64,000 bases of DNA from Asterella californica. Taxonomy: Eukaryota > Streptophyta > Marchantiopsida > Marchantiales > Aytoniaceae. The translations under genes were made by a program, and so were the position numbers. The DNA lies in contig JAYKYS010000014.1 in the NCBI GenBank assembly GCA_036924285.1, positions 5,518,001 to 5,582,000 on the forward strand, read 5' to 3'. This document shows, one piece after another, positions 22,721-35,795 of the stretch (within the stretch, counting starts at the first letter, position 1; the number at the start of each line of letters is the position of its first letter). The notes below the pieces were generated by a model. It was not told the DNA's origin, did not search any database, and was given only the letters and a program-made list of their open reading frames with translations.

Positions 22721-24466
22721 TCTTTAGAGTTCATGATATTTCCGATCATCTCAGAAAGAGCTGAAATTAGGTCAATATTCATAAAGATATTTTGTCGTAT
22801 AATATCTAATGTTTGTAATTGTTTGAGAAAATTATAAACTACTTTTGGCATATTAAAACCTGATTCAGCGCTCGCACCCTTCATTCATTGCTACAACTTA
22901 TGATGAATATTTGCGCTATTGCTTATTTCTTTCTATGCTATTTCAAAAACATTAAATTTAACCATTTGCTTCACTTTTATGTTTATGTCAATTTATGAAA
23001 CCCTTTCATTTTAAATATTTCCTTTAACGAAATTATCATGTTTAAGCCGATCCCTTCTAATTCATATTAGTTTTTCATTGACTTCAACATAAATAACTTT
23101 TTTCGTCAGAAGGACGAAATGGAATTGTTTATTAGTACAAGTAATAAGAAAGAAAAAGGAGACCATTGTTCTACTTAAGAAACGGTTACATTTATGGTTT
23201 ATGAGAGCATGAATTTTCACTTCTGATGATGTTAAGAAAGAGGAGATATATGTCATCTTTTTTATATTAAATAAAATTATTAGTTATCCATGTTACACTT
23301 AGTCATGAACGAGTAAGTGTAACATCGATAATGAAGTCAGTAAGTTCATATCAGAATTATTTAATATTTGAAAATAAAATTTCATGTTTTATTTTCAATT
23401 TTCTTGTATTTAAAAATCTCAATGTATGTTTCTTATGTAGCATTTACTGTCAATGATATATATTTTAGAACTTTACACATATTTACTCTTGGATGTATTG
23501 TACTAGTCATGAACTTTCTATGGCACATTATTATATTAACTTTCTATGCAACATTATATCTTAGGTTGAAATATCATTTATTCTACCAAGAAACTTAGAA
23601 GACAATAATATGATGGTCTTCTTTAACATCGCAACATTAAACCATCGGGGCTCCACGGAAATAGTTACGTCAGGTAAAAAATAAAGGCTTAAAGGTCTCA
23701 GAATTAAATCATACTTAGCGTTCAAGTCATCGGAATGGAATATCATGAGAGCCTCCGCAACATTGATAAATCGGGAGGAGGAGGAGGAAAACCATCGGGA
23801 TGTTAAGTCATCAGAATAGTTACGTCGAGTAAAAAATTAAGGTCTAAAGGGACTGAATTAAATCGTTATTTACGTTGAAGAATCATGTTACCATCAGGAA
23901 GAATCAAAGCTTCGGGTCCACGGAAATAGTTACGCCGAGTAAGAAATTGATGCTTAAAGCCCCTGAATCAAATCGTAGTTCTGCGTTGAAGTGTATGGAA
24001 TTTTATTTCATGAGCCCGTCGCAACACTAAACACACTAAAGCATCGCTAATATTCTGGAAGAGAAGGAATTCAAAACGGACTTTACTTGACTCCTTGAGT
24101 AATTTGTTTCGGGAGACAAAACGGGCCTAAATTATGAATCAAGTTCAGGGGAAAGGGAAATATTTAGAATTCACAGGGATGGGCTTAAACCGGAGAAACC
24201 TTTAAAGCTTTGAAGCTTAAACAAGCTCATTCGATAATGTCAGGGCAAAATATGGCCCTTCAGAGGACGATTACATTATAAGTCTTGTATTTATAAAACT
24301 CGAGGTACATTGATCTGTACAAGCAGTAATAGTATTGGTCGATAAGCTCAACTTCATGCTAAATCTACACACTCTATCGGAGACTTTGAAGCGATTTAGC
24401 ACTCTATCGGAGACTTTGATGCACACTGCATTCACAGTCTGAACAGTCCGACTCGTCACCATTGTT
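22721..24466. other. AT-rich MULE interior, no gene seen
   Basis: Several short segments around 23630-24010 repeat a phrase like ccatcgggntccacggaaatagttacg, roughly every 140-190 bases, so this is a decayed repeat. Two 30-base copies of ctctatcggagactttga lie at 24372-24420. No coding signal is seen. Confidence 0.45.
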
Positions 24467-24986
24467 TCATTCCACAGCATGAGCTACTCGTTCTAATTTT
24501 TCGATAAATTCAAGATCATCCGGCTCAAGCCACGATCCATCCGACTCCGAGTCCTTCATTTGGGTGTTCATTGCGATCACGATCAATTCAATGTCTCGCA
24601 CGATCGCACCATCGACTTATGCTGCAATCTCACTGATAACATGTGACAGTGTACTCAATGTCGCTGTGATTTGGACCATTTGCTCCTCAATGCTACGTAA
24701 TTTTGCGGTCAAACGACTCAGGTGTTCTGGGTAATGCGATTCATGACTGCAAAAAGATACGAGAAGTTATGAGTAAGTTATGAAAAATACTAAACAAGGA
24801 GAGCTTTGACTGCCGACGATGACTCCAAAAGCCGTATGGAGTTTCAATGAGAGTTGTAGCCTTTCTGAACGTCTTGTCGTGGGCATCATGAGCGACTCCT
24901 TCCGGGCTTGCGATCGAGAGAGTTGGACAGCTCACCACGTCGCCTCCCTTGCCAGACACTGGGATCGCCACAAAGGTCGTGCACAA
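24467..24986 (-). pseudogene. Second MULE ORF, two exons, opposite to the transposase
   Basis: Exon 2 (24746-24467) opens with Glu-Ser-His-Tyr-Pro-Glu-His-Leu and a heptad-like helical stretch (LRSIEEQMVQITATLSTLSH) that could form a coiled coil, then an acidic end and a TGA at 24467-24469. An AG acceptor lies at its start. Exon 1 reads from about 24986 and can join in phase through a weak GT at about 24805. One TAA (24617-24619) breaks exon 2 and could come from CAA. The upstream start is not ATG, so the 5' end is unclear. It resembles no protein I know. Accessory ORFs running against the transposase exist in classical MuDR (mudrB), but no sequence similarity is claimed. Confidence 0.45.
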
Positions 24987-25050
24987 ACTGAAGAGTTCAG
25001 GTAGACACTGGGATCGTCACAAAGGCCGTGCACAAACAACAGAGAAGAAC
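24955..25050. repeat. 48-bp tandem duplication in the MULE
   Basis: The phrase agacactgggatcgycacaaa occurs at 24955 and again about 48 bases on, followed both times by cgtgcacaaac. The first copy codes for the beginning of the minus-strand ORF. Confidence 0.75.
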
Positions 25051-25731
25051 TCTCACGAAATCAGTTGAAGCCAGCCCTGGAGAAGTCTGGAGAGTAGAAG
25101 CTCCGTCAATGACATGCAATTACAGGCGGGAATGTAAACAAAAAAAGTTAGCACCTCGAGTCGAGCGACAGTAGCACCTTTCTACCAAGCATCTCCCACC
25201 ATACCTGCAAGATCGAGAAAAAAGCGATATCGATTTCTCGACGCGATTGCAGTCCAGGCGACTGCAATCGTCCACGACTGTTTACAAGCTACAAACTGTT
25301 TACTTGCTACAACCTGTTTACTTGCTACAACCTGCAATCGTCGTGCAAACTGCCAAGCCTAAACACACTGCGTTACCTGCAATCGTCTGCAATGAATATG
25401 CGATGAATCGTGCAATGAGTCTGCGAGTTTACCTACGACTCCTCGTCGTTCGTTTATCTACGAGGGTCGAGGTCGAGGCGTTACGAGTCTTGAGTCGAAG
25501 CTACTTGCTCACTTAGCGGCTTACTTGCTGTAGTCGCTGCGGGTTACTAAACTCCTCTTCCGCCATTTTCCTGTTTCAAATTTTCCGTTTCAAATTTTTC
25601 GTCTCCGGACAACTCACGTTTCCGTCGTGCAAGTGAACATCGTCGCGAAGTGAACGTCTACCGGGTCACATTCGAAAGACATGTCACGCCATGGCTCATA
25701 GTAAGGGACCGACTTAAGATCGTAGGCCCAA
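25051..25731. repeat. Right subterminal region of the MULE
   Basis: It contains short direct repeats such as ctgtttacttgctacaac (three near copies at 25275-25335) and repeated tgcaatcgtc. It is moderately GC-rich, mirroring the left end in style but not in sequence. No gene is seen. Confidence 0.6.
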
Positions 25732-25793
25732 TAATTAACTCGTGCGTGAGATTATCGCATTAATCCGTCAAAACGTGGAGGGATTGGAGGGTC
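25732..25793 (-). repeat. Right terminal inverted repeat of the MULE
   Basis: Its reverse complement begins gaccctccaatccctccacg and pairs with 16561-16622 over 62 bases. The differences are at nine positions, none of them indels. Confidence 0.9.
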
Positions 25794-25803
25794 CGCCTAT
25801 GGG
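25794..25803. repeat. Right target-site duplication of the MULE
   Basis: An exact copy of the ten bases at 16551-16560. The host sequence beyond it is the original upstream neighbour of the helicase promoter. Confidence 0.9.
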
Positions 25804-28800
25804 GCACAAATTGTTCCAGTTTGAAACCAACGACTACCTTCTCCTTGGCTCCCTCCACGAGCGTTGAGTGACCTGGTCCTGGCAAAATCTAGCGAGCGTC
25901 GTCTTGCGAGTCGTCACCTGCCCATTCTGATAGGAATAATCCGCGAATCATCTCAGAATGTAGTACGTCATGAAAATTCGGGTCAGTGGCCGTCACGAGT
26001 CTTAAATCTTTCAACGATGTGAATGAATGGGATCCAGAGTGTATTCCATGCCTTACAGCACAAGTTACTGAGGTTATTCATGTTAAGGCTGTATATTCAC
26101 CCAATGTACACTTGAAAGTGTACATGGGCGTAATTTATTAGCTAACCCTTTTCCTAGGAAGGGTTAGCTCTAAACTAAAGCCTTATCATTTTTTTTATTT
26201 GTGATAATAATTTGACTTATACTATTTGAGGTTCCCAGACAGTCCCAGCACTTATGGGTCTTTGTGATTTCAAAAGTCACGTGTTTGATTGACAGAGAAG
26301 TTTTAAATTTAGACTTTTTTATATATAATATTCTAAATTTAACCATTTAAATTTAAATCGTCCCTTCACTTTGACCCGATGATGTAAAACCGGATGCCGT
26401 TTTTCTCCGTGACTGTGGAGCAGTGAAAATGACACTACAACCTGGCTTCACAGCGCCACAGTAAAATATCAATAATTTTACACTGCAACCTCCTTTCATT
26501 AATGCTTTAAATCGTGGCCTTACTGCTAAATCTGCGGTGGCCAACGGATCCTCAGGTTTTTTGGTATTTTGGTAAACGGGTTTTTCACCTCCACTTTGTC
26601 TGTACAAGGCCGTGGGGGAAGATATTGTGGTAGGTACGTGACTGCCTGCCTTTCTTGATTTCGTCAAAGAGAATACTATAACTTGCGGTACAACTTCTCT
26701 TGGTGTACTGCCAGTTTAGTTTAGTAGTGTATAAGGATAAATAATAACTAGTATATATGGTACCGTAGCATGACAGAAGTGAAGTTACGTAAATTACATA
26801 TTAGAGAAGTTACGTAAATTATAGAGATCTAATATGGTAATTTAATTAATTATCAAAAAGAACCAGGTTAGGGCCCAGCGCACCTTGGCGTAAGAAGCTT
26901 GTCAGCCGGAAGCAAGAAGGTCCACCGTGGAAAAGCTTAACTCTTCAACAGAGGAAGCTGTGAATTTAAAAACCTATGTGCATAAGTTAAACTTATGGCA
27001 CATAGAAAAAAGGAGTGCTCACAAACACCTCTAAAACTAGAAGAATAAGATATAGTATGTTCTCTCGATGTATGAGCTCCGGAGGTGTCAAAAAAGCTGC
27101 TGTGGAAAGCGAAATGTCGGGGGTTCGAATCGAGTCGAGTTTGAATCGAAGCGCAATATGCAACAAAGTTTATTACAGACCTTGATTTTTTCAACAAACT
27201 GTAAGTCCATAAATGCTAGGTGTGCTTGAGCCCTTCGCAACTTGATTTCAATGTTACTGACATCTTACATAGGATTAGGATGCATATTTGCGTACTATAT
27301 GATACTTAGAGATTTGAAATTTCACTTGATCGTACGCTTAACATTTTTGTTTGACTTGATCCCATCGCTATTAAATTTACTTTTCTTGGTCTCACTTTGA
27401 TTGGCAATAGCAGGTTCAATGAGTTCATCGTCATGTGAAGACACTACATAAGACATGTAAGAGATCGCATAATATGTTATAAAAACACTTTAAACTGAAT
27501 TTTTCATGTAGATATGTGATCATCTCTTAACATGCAAATCTCACATTTAGATGACATGGCATTTTGACAAGCTAAAACTTTTGTTGATCATCAAGGGAAC
27601 GATCAAGTAAGGTCATCTTCAGAATAGTGGGCTCAAGTCCAACAAGTATATTAAGAGGACAATAAAATAAATTTCTACTAATAAATATTAAGAAGATAAC
27701 GCTTATGTGGACATCTAGAGGGAACTGACATAGGGTTTTTTATCTGTTTTTCTTGTGAATTTTGGTAGATATTTTCTTGAGAAATTTCCTCAATAATTAT
27801 CTTATTCTCACACAGTTATGTAATTGTCCATATACTTTACAATCGATGCGTTAATAAAATATGTTCTAGCGTTATTTCTCTGTTCAGTATTCAAACATTT
27901 ATTAATGTGGTGTTAATAAATACAAATGATATCTGAGGAATTACATTTATCATGTATCTAGTTCCTTTAAGATAGTCTCCTTGTAGTCTAGCGATTATGT
28001 CCATATTATCTCATTTCATTCAGCCTTATAATTTCTTGAAAGCAATGTGACCTGGATGTTGGTGTCAAGATCTAATCATAGAAATGAAAGCTTGGTTCTC
28101 TAAATAAAACAAAATTTAATTGATGTTCATCTCATGCATCTTATCATATCAAACCTCTAGTGTGAATATATTCATCTCTCTATTTGAAGATGAATATTGC
28201 ACATAGTCACTAGTAATATGGTCTTATGTCAATTGTTTGATATAATTTTTACACTCTTAGGTCTGTACGATGGTTGGAAAGCCTCACTTAACCAAAATAG
28301 GTCTTTCCATCTCGATTGCTAGAGTTTGAATTTGGATGCATGTTGGTCTACATTCTCTTTCGTATTTCCTAGAAGATTCGCACTTTCTCTCTCTTGAATT
28401 AAGGTATTAGGTGTCCCTTTTGGTTCTTTAGACTTCAATATGACATTTATGGATCATCATCTTACATATAGGTGTTGATTTGTTCATCATTTGTCTTGTT
28501 TGTATTATATGTATATTTCTTTAATTGTGCTGAAATTTATATTTATGAAGAAATAGCATTTCTTCTAGAGAAACAACCCTCTTTTTCCCTAAAGATGCAT
28601 ATGTGTGGTCCATACTCTAATTTGTTAGGGTCCTCCTTCCACTTTCTTTCCATTTCACTCGTGGACAAATTATGAGAGCTTTTTGGACCTCCCAATCCAC
28701 TTGTCAAACATAAAAAGCATGTTATTTTTTCTCAGTTTCTAAGAAACGGTTTAACCTCTTTCGATCTTACATTCAAAGCTTATAATATAAAACCAAAGAG

Positions 28801-30734
28801 TGAACAAAATCTCTATATTTTCGGAAAACATCATCTATACAAACATTGCTTTCTTATGTTTTTACGTCTCTTAAACTTCATATGCTCAATATCAATTGAA
28901 ATTCATGGTCGATTAGTGAAAAAATATGTAAAAAATGAAATGTGCCCATATTTCAATCTGATTGAGTATTATTTTGTAATTCACTGTCAAGTAAAAGGAT
29001 TGAAAACAAAGATGAAAGAAGATTTACCAACCAAATTGAGCAAATGATCCAATATTCTTAATCTTCGTCAAAATAATATCATGCAAAGAAATATATGGAT
29101 GTTTAATAATATATTATCTTTAATATATATTCAACTGAATGATAGATTTACTCGTCAAATATCTTTCTAAATATATTAGAAAGTTGAGTGAATTATCAAT
29201 ATAAGCAATCGGTTTGAAGTTGTTTGATAAGGCTTTTTTTTTGGCACTGTAATCAAAACAATATAAGTCTATATATGGTTAATTGTGGACCACTTGTTTG
29301 AACCAAAAGATAAACTTTATCATTTGATAAAATTCATCTATTGGTCTACACGTTGAATTTGATAACCATTGATGTGGATCCATTGGTCTAAACCAATGGA
29401 TAAATATAAGACCAACAATAAGTCATCAGAAATCTACGCACAACCAAATATAAATAATATTATTTTTCCTTGAAGAAAAAGTTATTCTTAAGATCTTAGG
29501 TGATGATAGCGATACTCGTCTCTGTAAAATTTGAACGTATGTTTGTCAAGAATGAGTACTAATTGAATAAACATCTTTCTTTTGTTGATATATTGAATGA
29601 TTCGCTGTCACCTCCAAGAGAGAAATTTATCGATACATTTTGAAAAAGAGCAGAAATTAGAAGAAGAAAAGCATGTTCTCAAGTAAATATGATTGAAAAG
29701 CTGAACATGATTGATATCAAATGCATGAAATATTGAAAGCATAATACAACAGAAAGATTACAACTCTACTTATTAGCTCAGATGTTAGAGACAATTTGTC
29801 AAATGGAGATTTTGTTATTGAGAGGAGATTATCAAGGACGATTGCAACCGTCATCTAACACCAAACATGATGATATACCAGTATTATGCCAAGGGTGCAA
29901 TAGCAAATAATATGCATCTCAAACGAGTTGAAGAAGTTCCGAGCGAAAGATGATAAGCAATCAAAACATTTGATTACTTAAGTGATCATAGTATGTACTT
30001 TCATTAAGTAAGTATGTTAAAAAAGATATTTTCTCATGAGGTTTATTGTCTCTTGTATGGACTAGACATTTGTTGAGAGACATAATGTATGTGAGGTTAC
30101 ACTTGGGAGAAGCATTGTTAATTCTTTTCTTATTGGTAAATATTTAAGAATTATGAATAAATTTCAAAATAAGTTCAATAATAAAAACCTAATAATTTTT
30201 TTATAAATATTAAATGATAACAAAATCAATAATCCAGAACAATTCTACACAAAGTGAAAACATTTATACATGAGAATTGTTATCTTCGTTGAAAGCATTG
30301 TCTACCATGTCATAGACATTAATTTACTTTTAAATTATTCTAAGACATAGGGATTAACTTATGAATTATCCATGTTGTCCTCTTCCATCCAAAGATGAAA
30401 GAAGTGAATAATTATTATGCATATTTCATAATTGAAAAGTTGGACTAATAAGTTGAAGTATACTTGTTGAATTATAATTTCATTTGAGATAATAATTCAC
30501 CGCTAGTAAAAGAACATAACAATACCATGATTTCAAGCTCGATTGTCGGAGGTTAATATTCATGCAGTTTGAACTTTTTTTGTGAAGGAAAAGAAGAAGA
30601 CAAACGCAAGATAGGAAAGAAAATCTTGAAATGCTATTGACAAATATGAGGTTTTTCGATGGGGGAGAAATTGAAGAAGAGGATAAAAATACAATAAGAA
30701 AGAAAAATCTGGAGACGTTATTCACACGATGTTG
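25804..30734. other. AT-rich intergenic DNA, no gene seen
   Basis: About 4.9 kb without a recognisable coding region. A pair of hairpins lies at 26098-26172. The stretch 26350-26670 has an open minus frame but looks like a repeat. From 27200 onward the sequence is very AT-rich with stops in all frames. The phrase gggggttcgaatcgag at 27119 looks like a lone B box, with no tRNA around it. Confidence 0.45.
26098..26172. repeat. Two adjacent hairpins
   Basis: First, aatgtacactt...aagtgtacat folds with one bulge. Second, agctaaccctt and aagggttagct pair perfectly across an eight-base centre that itself contains cctagg. A related layout appears at 60569-60650, so this may be a repeat family. Confidence 0.6.
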
Positions 30735-30960
30735 TGTCGGATTTTACGTGAAGGATGTCTAAGAAAATCCGAGGTTCCTGGTTGTGGAGATGTAGTGTGC
30801 TGAACAGAGACAAGGAAGAGAGAAACAAGCACGAAAATGAGCATCGCAATATATACCAACTCTCAACGTGTATACACTACCAGTTCTTTCTTCCCAAGAA
30901 CACAAAACTGAGAGACAGACCAAAGTGGTTTGTAACCTGCTTCGAATCCCCTTAAACAAG
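30735..30960 (+). repeat. LTR-like direct repeat, copy 1
   Basis: It begins TGTCGGATTTT and aligns to 34771-34995 over about 225 bases with scattered changes, including ttgtggagatgtagtgtg and gcatcgcaatatatacca. The two copies, 4.0 kb apart in the same direction with TG starts, look like LTR pieces of one decayed retrotransposon. I could not define the LTR's end. Confidence 0.55.
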
Positions 30961-32130
30961 TATCCGAATCTTAACCTAGACCCAAAACTATCGAAGCGTA
31001 GCTCAAAGCAAGAGAAACGTCTCTTTGCTAATAAAAAGAGCTGCATCCGCATCACATGATTCAAACCCAATGTCTATGTACAAGCTCTTAGTTAAAGCTA
31101 GCTACCACATGCTGTATATAACCAACTAGATTTCTAACGAACTTAAAAGAGTAAAAACCGCAATGAAAGAACCAAAAAAAATCTATCTGAGAACTTTCTC
31201 CTTTCGTCAAACGGTCTTCAGATATTTATAGGGTCTTCTTCCCTGACTTTGTCGGCCCAAGAAACCTTTTAAAACTCCTCCATGCGGCTTAAAATTGCAC
31301 ACACCGCTCAAACGAATTGCTTGATCTGATATTCGTTTCGCTGGTAGGTAGATCTAGCTACCCTAAACCCAATGAGACTCCAAACAAGCCGTTTGGAGTT
31401 CTCTTTGAAAAACCATGCAAGAAATTCGATCGCAAGACACAAAGAACTGACATAAATCGACTCATTGCGACTCAAACTCGCTTACCACACCCAAACCAAC
31501 TATCCAATCCATGTACTATCTTCTCCTATGCGTAGATGAAGACTCCTTGATCATGTAGCTATCAAGAACGAAGAACTTGACTCACCGATCACAAAGAACA
31601 ACTGAATTTCATATCGCATGCGATGAAAAACTTGATGCAAGCTTTTCTCTACGAGACAATTTCACTCAGGACTCTCAAACCGTCCGATGAAACTTCATAT
31701 CGTCTTCAATTTCATGAAGAACTCGTCGTTCTGATCTCGATTGATCCAAAGATAGCAAGTTTGGACTCTTGAACTGTCTGAACGGTCCAACTCTCCTTCA
31801 GATGTTACTGAAGCTCTCCAAATCCTCTCTTTGCGTCTCAATTTCTCTCAATACACACCTCTCGATCCGCCTCTTCATGAACCGTCTTAACCAACACCTA
31901 GCGTGCACAGATCTGAACCCAACGACGCCGTGCGCGTTTGCATTGGACCTTCAAATCTCCCGAACCGTTCGCTGACAAGTCGTAAGTGCAAGCTAACCCC
32001 TCAAGCTGCCCCCTCACGTCAAATGATGTACGTACAAGAATTCACATATTATGAGGAAGGAAGCCCCTTGCGTCCTTAGTATAGCGCCTAGAGCCGCAAA
32101 TACCCAGTCAACAAAAGTAAACTAGGGCAT
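30961..32130. other. Probable continuation of the LTR-like region, no gene
   Basis: This less AT-rich stretch contains short open frames without conserved domains. The content and position suit an LTR body or leader. This is inference. Confidence 0.3.
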
Positions 32131-32460
32131 AGCTTGATTTTCCCTTCTTCGGGTGGCGTAACTTCTGCACTAGGCGTCCAAATGAAATAGACAAAGTGCA
32201 TGTAGAAAGCTGACAATGAGCTCTACCCATCGATGTAATGAATAGGAAGATCTGAAATTGTGCCAAAAGCCCGTAAGCTGGAGCTTAGCTTATTTTATCC
32301 ATCTTTCGAGTCTCGTAACTTCTCCACTATACGTCCAAATGAAGTAGACAAAGTGCTTATGGAAAGCTGACAATGAGCTCTACCCCATCAATGTAATGAA
32401 AGTGAAGATCCAAAGTTGTACAAAAAGATCATAAGCTGAGGTCTAGCTTGCTTTTCCCAT
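32131..32460. repeat. Tandem repeat of about 157 bp, two copies
   Basis: Units start with agctt at 32131 and 32287, and a third start is at 32445. Each contains gtccaaatgaa, gtagacaaagtgc and a shared ctgacaatgagctctacc block. Identity is roughly four-fifths. Confidence 0.8.
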
Positions 32461-34770
32461 GAGTGTCTTTGGAGCGATAACAGTCAAAATTTGATTTTCA
32501 TGTAAGAGCCGGTCCATGACACGACAACGGATGAGAGAAGAGCGTTGTTAACAAATACGTAGGTTATGCATATACATGCATGATCAGTTTTGGATAATCT
32601 TTGATTAATGCTAATAAGAAATATATAATCAAGAGTTCAATGTTAAACACTTGCAAAATGTATAGAATGTAGAAGGCATCTAGTTCTCTCAGAAATGTTT
32701 TTTCCTTGATTGGTCGAATTAGTATCAAAACAATATCAAAATAAAGTAATGTTAATAAGAGCTAATAAAAAGTACTGACATGTAAGATGAAATGTTGTAT
32801 GTGATAATTGTTCTTTCATCAAGACTTATTTTTTCGCCAAAAGTCTTTTATGATTATGTCGTTATGACATAACTTAATGAAAGTTATCACGATAAGAAAC
32901 TGTGGAGTATATAAGGATGAGTTGAGAGGATGGAAGAGACTCTCATTTTCATGTATATGAGTAAAGTGAGCATTGGAGACCTATGAGTCCTCGAGTATTA
33001 GATGATGCAATGTTGAGAGTGAGATTACAACTTGTTTGTAAAAACGCCGTCAGGAGGAACGATGTGATCGTACGGGTCAGAGAGTCGAGTGAAGTGAGTA
33101 TAGTTGTAACTGAATCTTCATAATTATGGTGCACTAGTGGTAGTCTTAGTCATTTGAGGTATCCTTGGGTTATAGATAAGTCAACTTACATTTTAGTTCT
33201 ATTGTCTAGACCTCGATACAAAAAATCATATATAATATTCAGTACAGTTCATGTCAGTTTTTGAACATGAGTTCAAAACCTTTATACCTACACTATGTTA
33301 TAGAGAGCAATATAAGCTTTCCAACAAACTTTATATCTCAAAGATCATTTGTGCGAAGAGAGTTATGTCGTTCAGAAGTGGAGAGGACTTTTGTGAGTTT
33401 TTCGTACCGGATAGTGAGCTTTTGAGAAAGAGTTTACAGTCATTTTCATATTTTCAGTTTTTAGAGTTGGAACTTGAAATCTCAATGCACATAGCTTGCA
33501 AGATAAGTTGTCTAGGCATCCAAACCATGCGTAAATTGATCGAGTAGAACTTGAGTTATTACATTCGGAGCAAAAGGGAGGAAAATATGTAATACCGCAT
33601 ACTGGAGTTAAAAAGTGAAAGAACTTCGAAATTCTTGGAGAGGATTATGTTTTATCTTTGAGAGTCATATTGACAAGTAAAGCTTCTACTTAGTGACGTG
33701 AGAGGTTGCTAAGTGTGAGGATGGTCGACTGATCAAAGCATACCCAGTGAGAGAGATGTATGAAAAGTCATTACCATGGAAGGTCAGCAAGATAGGGAAT
33801 TGAGGTTGAGCAAGATTTCTCAAGGTTATTTGGTAATAGTGAAAAATCATTACCATGGAAGGTCAGAAATTGAGGTTGAGCAAGATTTCTCAAGGTTATT
33901 TGGTAATAGTTACTGCTAATCTTGTGAAAGAAGAAATTTGATTGGAGTTTGAGGAAGAAGTGGAGAGTAGTCGCAAGAATCTTGAGAAGAACTCGAGGTG
34001 TTTTTGTATGGAGAAGGACAAAAGTGAGCAGATGTCCTACTAAGAGTAGACTTTTGTGTTAGCGATGAGAGTTGGTAGATTTGAGCTTGCACATAAGTCA
34101 TTGTTTACTGAGACAAGACATCATTGATCACAACCTTTTGTCTTAATGTGGAGTGGATGAAATTTCAGTTGAGCATGAGTGTAGCGATATCACGTTGTAG
34201 ACAAACTCATACTTGAAAATCACATTTTGAGGTTCTATATTTCCGCTCCAAAGATGCTCATGGAGGGAATAATGACTTTTTGGTCTATTGTGGATCTCGA
34301 TTTTATTTGCATCAAGTGATAGAGCTCGTTCTTAGGTTCCAAAAGGCACTTCATTTGTTTCATTTAGACGTTTAATGGTGAGGTTATGAAGTTCTAAAGA
34401 TGAGAAATCAAGCTAAGCCTTAGCTTACAGATGATGATTGTGCATTTGCAATTCTTGGCACTATACTAAAGATACAAGGGGGTTGCTTGGCGATCATTTG
34501 GGAGAAACTTCACGCATGTGATTGATGTAAGGCATAACTTAAAGAGCTACCTTGTAAATACGACATGTAGACATACGGTTCGTGAGATTGAGAGACTTGC
34601 AAGCGCGTAATGCGTCATTCGGTTCACATATGTGCAGGCTACACATTGGTTAAGACGGTTTGTGAAGAGACGGATAGTAGAGTGTGTTCTAGGAGAAATT
34701 GGAACGTAAGAAAGAGGACTTGAAGTGCTTCAATGACATACGAAGAAGGGTTGGACCGTTTGGGTCATTA
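32461..34770. other. Decayed interior between the LTR-like repeats
   Basis: An open frame at 33251-33547 and scattered short ones are present. I recognise no gag or pol motif. A 70-80-bp tandem duplication lies at about 33762-33910 (both halves contain cattaccatggaaggtcag). Confidence 0.35.
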
Positions 34771-34995
34771 TCGTGTCAGATTTTTGCGTGAAGGTTGTCC
34801 AGGAAAATACGAGGTTCTTGGCTGTGGAGATGTAGTGTGTCGAACGGAGACAAGATAGAGAGAAACAAGCACGAGAACAAGCATCGCAATATATACCAAC
34901 TTCCAATTTACACACTATCGGTTCTTTTTTCTTAAGAACACAAAACTGAGAAACAGATAGGAGCGGTATGTAATCTGCACCAACCCCCTTAAAAC
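34771..34995 (+). repeat. LTR-like direct repeat, copy 2
   Basis: The partner of 30735-30960, beginning TGTCAGATTTT. Similarity fades after the shared ccccttaaaa, so this copy is truncated or its 3' part has diverged. Confidence 0.55.
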
Positions 34996-35139
34996 GAGTC
35001 TTGTGGTGCCCATAATTTACAGGATGTATGAATTTTTGAATTTTTTTAAGTTAATCACATGTCAGTGTAATTGAAATAACCTTGTTGCTTAAGATTACAT
35101 CTTGCTTAGAAGAAAGATGGTCTTAAGAACCTTTTTTAA

Positions 35140-35360
35140 GAAGTCGAATTCTTCCGAAGACGTCTTCCCGACCAGGTCTTCGGAAGATGGAAGACGGAAG
35201 ACGCGTGTCTTCTAGAAGACAACGACCGCAACTATCAATTTTCCTATCCTACCGCATCTCTTCTCTTGAACCCATGGACAGAAGACGCTTCGAAAGATCT
35301 GAATATCTTCGGAAGACGCTTCTGGACATTTGAACGTCTTCGGAAGACGACTGTGTGCAA
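35140..35360. repeat. Cluster of short GAAGAC/GTCTTC inverted motifs
   Basis: Variants of tcttcggaagac recur at least six times in 220 bases, in both orientations, with gaagacgtcttc as one dense example. It looks like a local expansion of a near-palindromic 12-mer. Confidence 0.7.
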
Positions 35361-35795
35361 TTCCTATCGAGATTGGATTGGATTGGTTTTGTGTTGAGAG
35401 AGACTTGGTACAAATCTTGAGTGACTTGGTGAGTTGATTGTTGTTTCGAGAAGTTGGAAGTTGGGAATCAAGCCTATGCCTCCCGATCTTCCAAGCTTCT
35501 CAAATCCACATCTTCCTAAAGAGATTAAAAGATTGGAAAGGCTGGCAGAATGCGCGAGAAGACGTGAGGATCCTTTACGGATCTCTTCTGTCCGACCCAT
35601 AGTAGCCTATTCCTTCTTCTTCTTCCCGAACATAGAAGACAGTTATGAGAAGTCTTGCTGACAAAATCTGGAGAGAATGGTCGAGGGTCATGTCTTCCCA
35701 TCATGCAGCAAGTTTCTTCTGAGTGTGTATGAGAGATAAGAAGTCGGAAGAACAGAGTAAATGTCTTCGTGGATCTTTTTCTTTCTCCGAAACTG
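35361..35795. other. Region between the motif cluster and the gypsy pol
   Basis: Open frames on both strands overlap here (35434-35661 plus, 35364-35600 minus) without recognisable domains. It could be gag-side sequence of the gypsy remnant that follows on the plus strand. Confidence 0.3.

Larger units (their letters stand above)
16561..25793 (+). mobile_element. Complete Mutator-like element (MULE), about 9.2 kb
   Basis: The element is bounded by 62-bp terminal inverted repeats (16561-16622 and 25732-25793, 53 of 62 positions matching) and a perfect 10-bp target duplication. It holds a decayed MULE transposase on the plus strand (17774-20100) with a SWIM finger, and a second spliced ORF on the minus strand (about 24467-24986). 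Subterminal regions are rich in short repeats. The middle is AT-rich with a 168-bp tandem repeat. It is non-autonomous now, because the transposase has stops and a gap. Confidence 0.92.

Noticed and set aside
27100..27145. Possible tRNA gene from the B-box-like gggttcgaatcg
   Set aside because: No A box at the right distance and no acceptor or anticodon stem.
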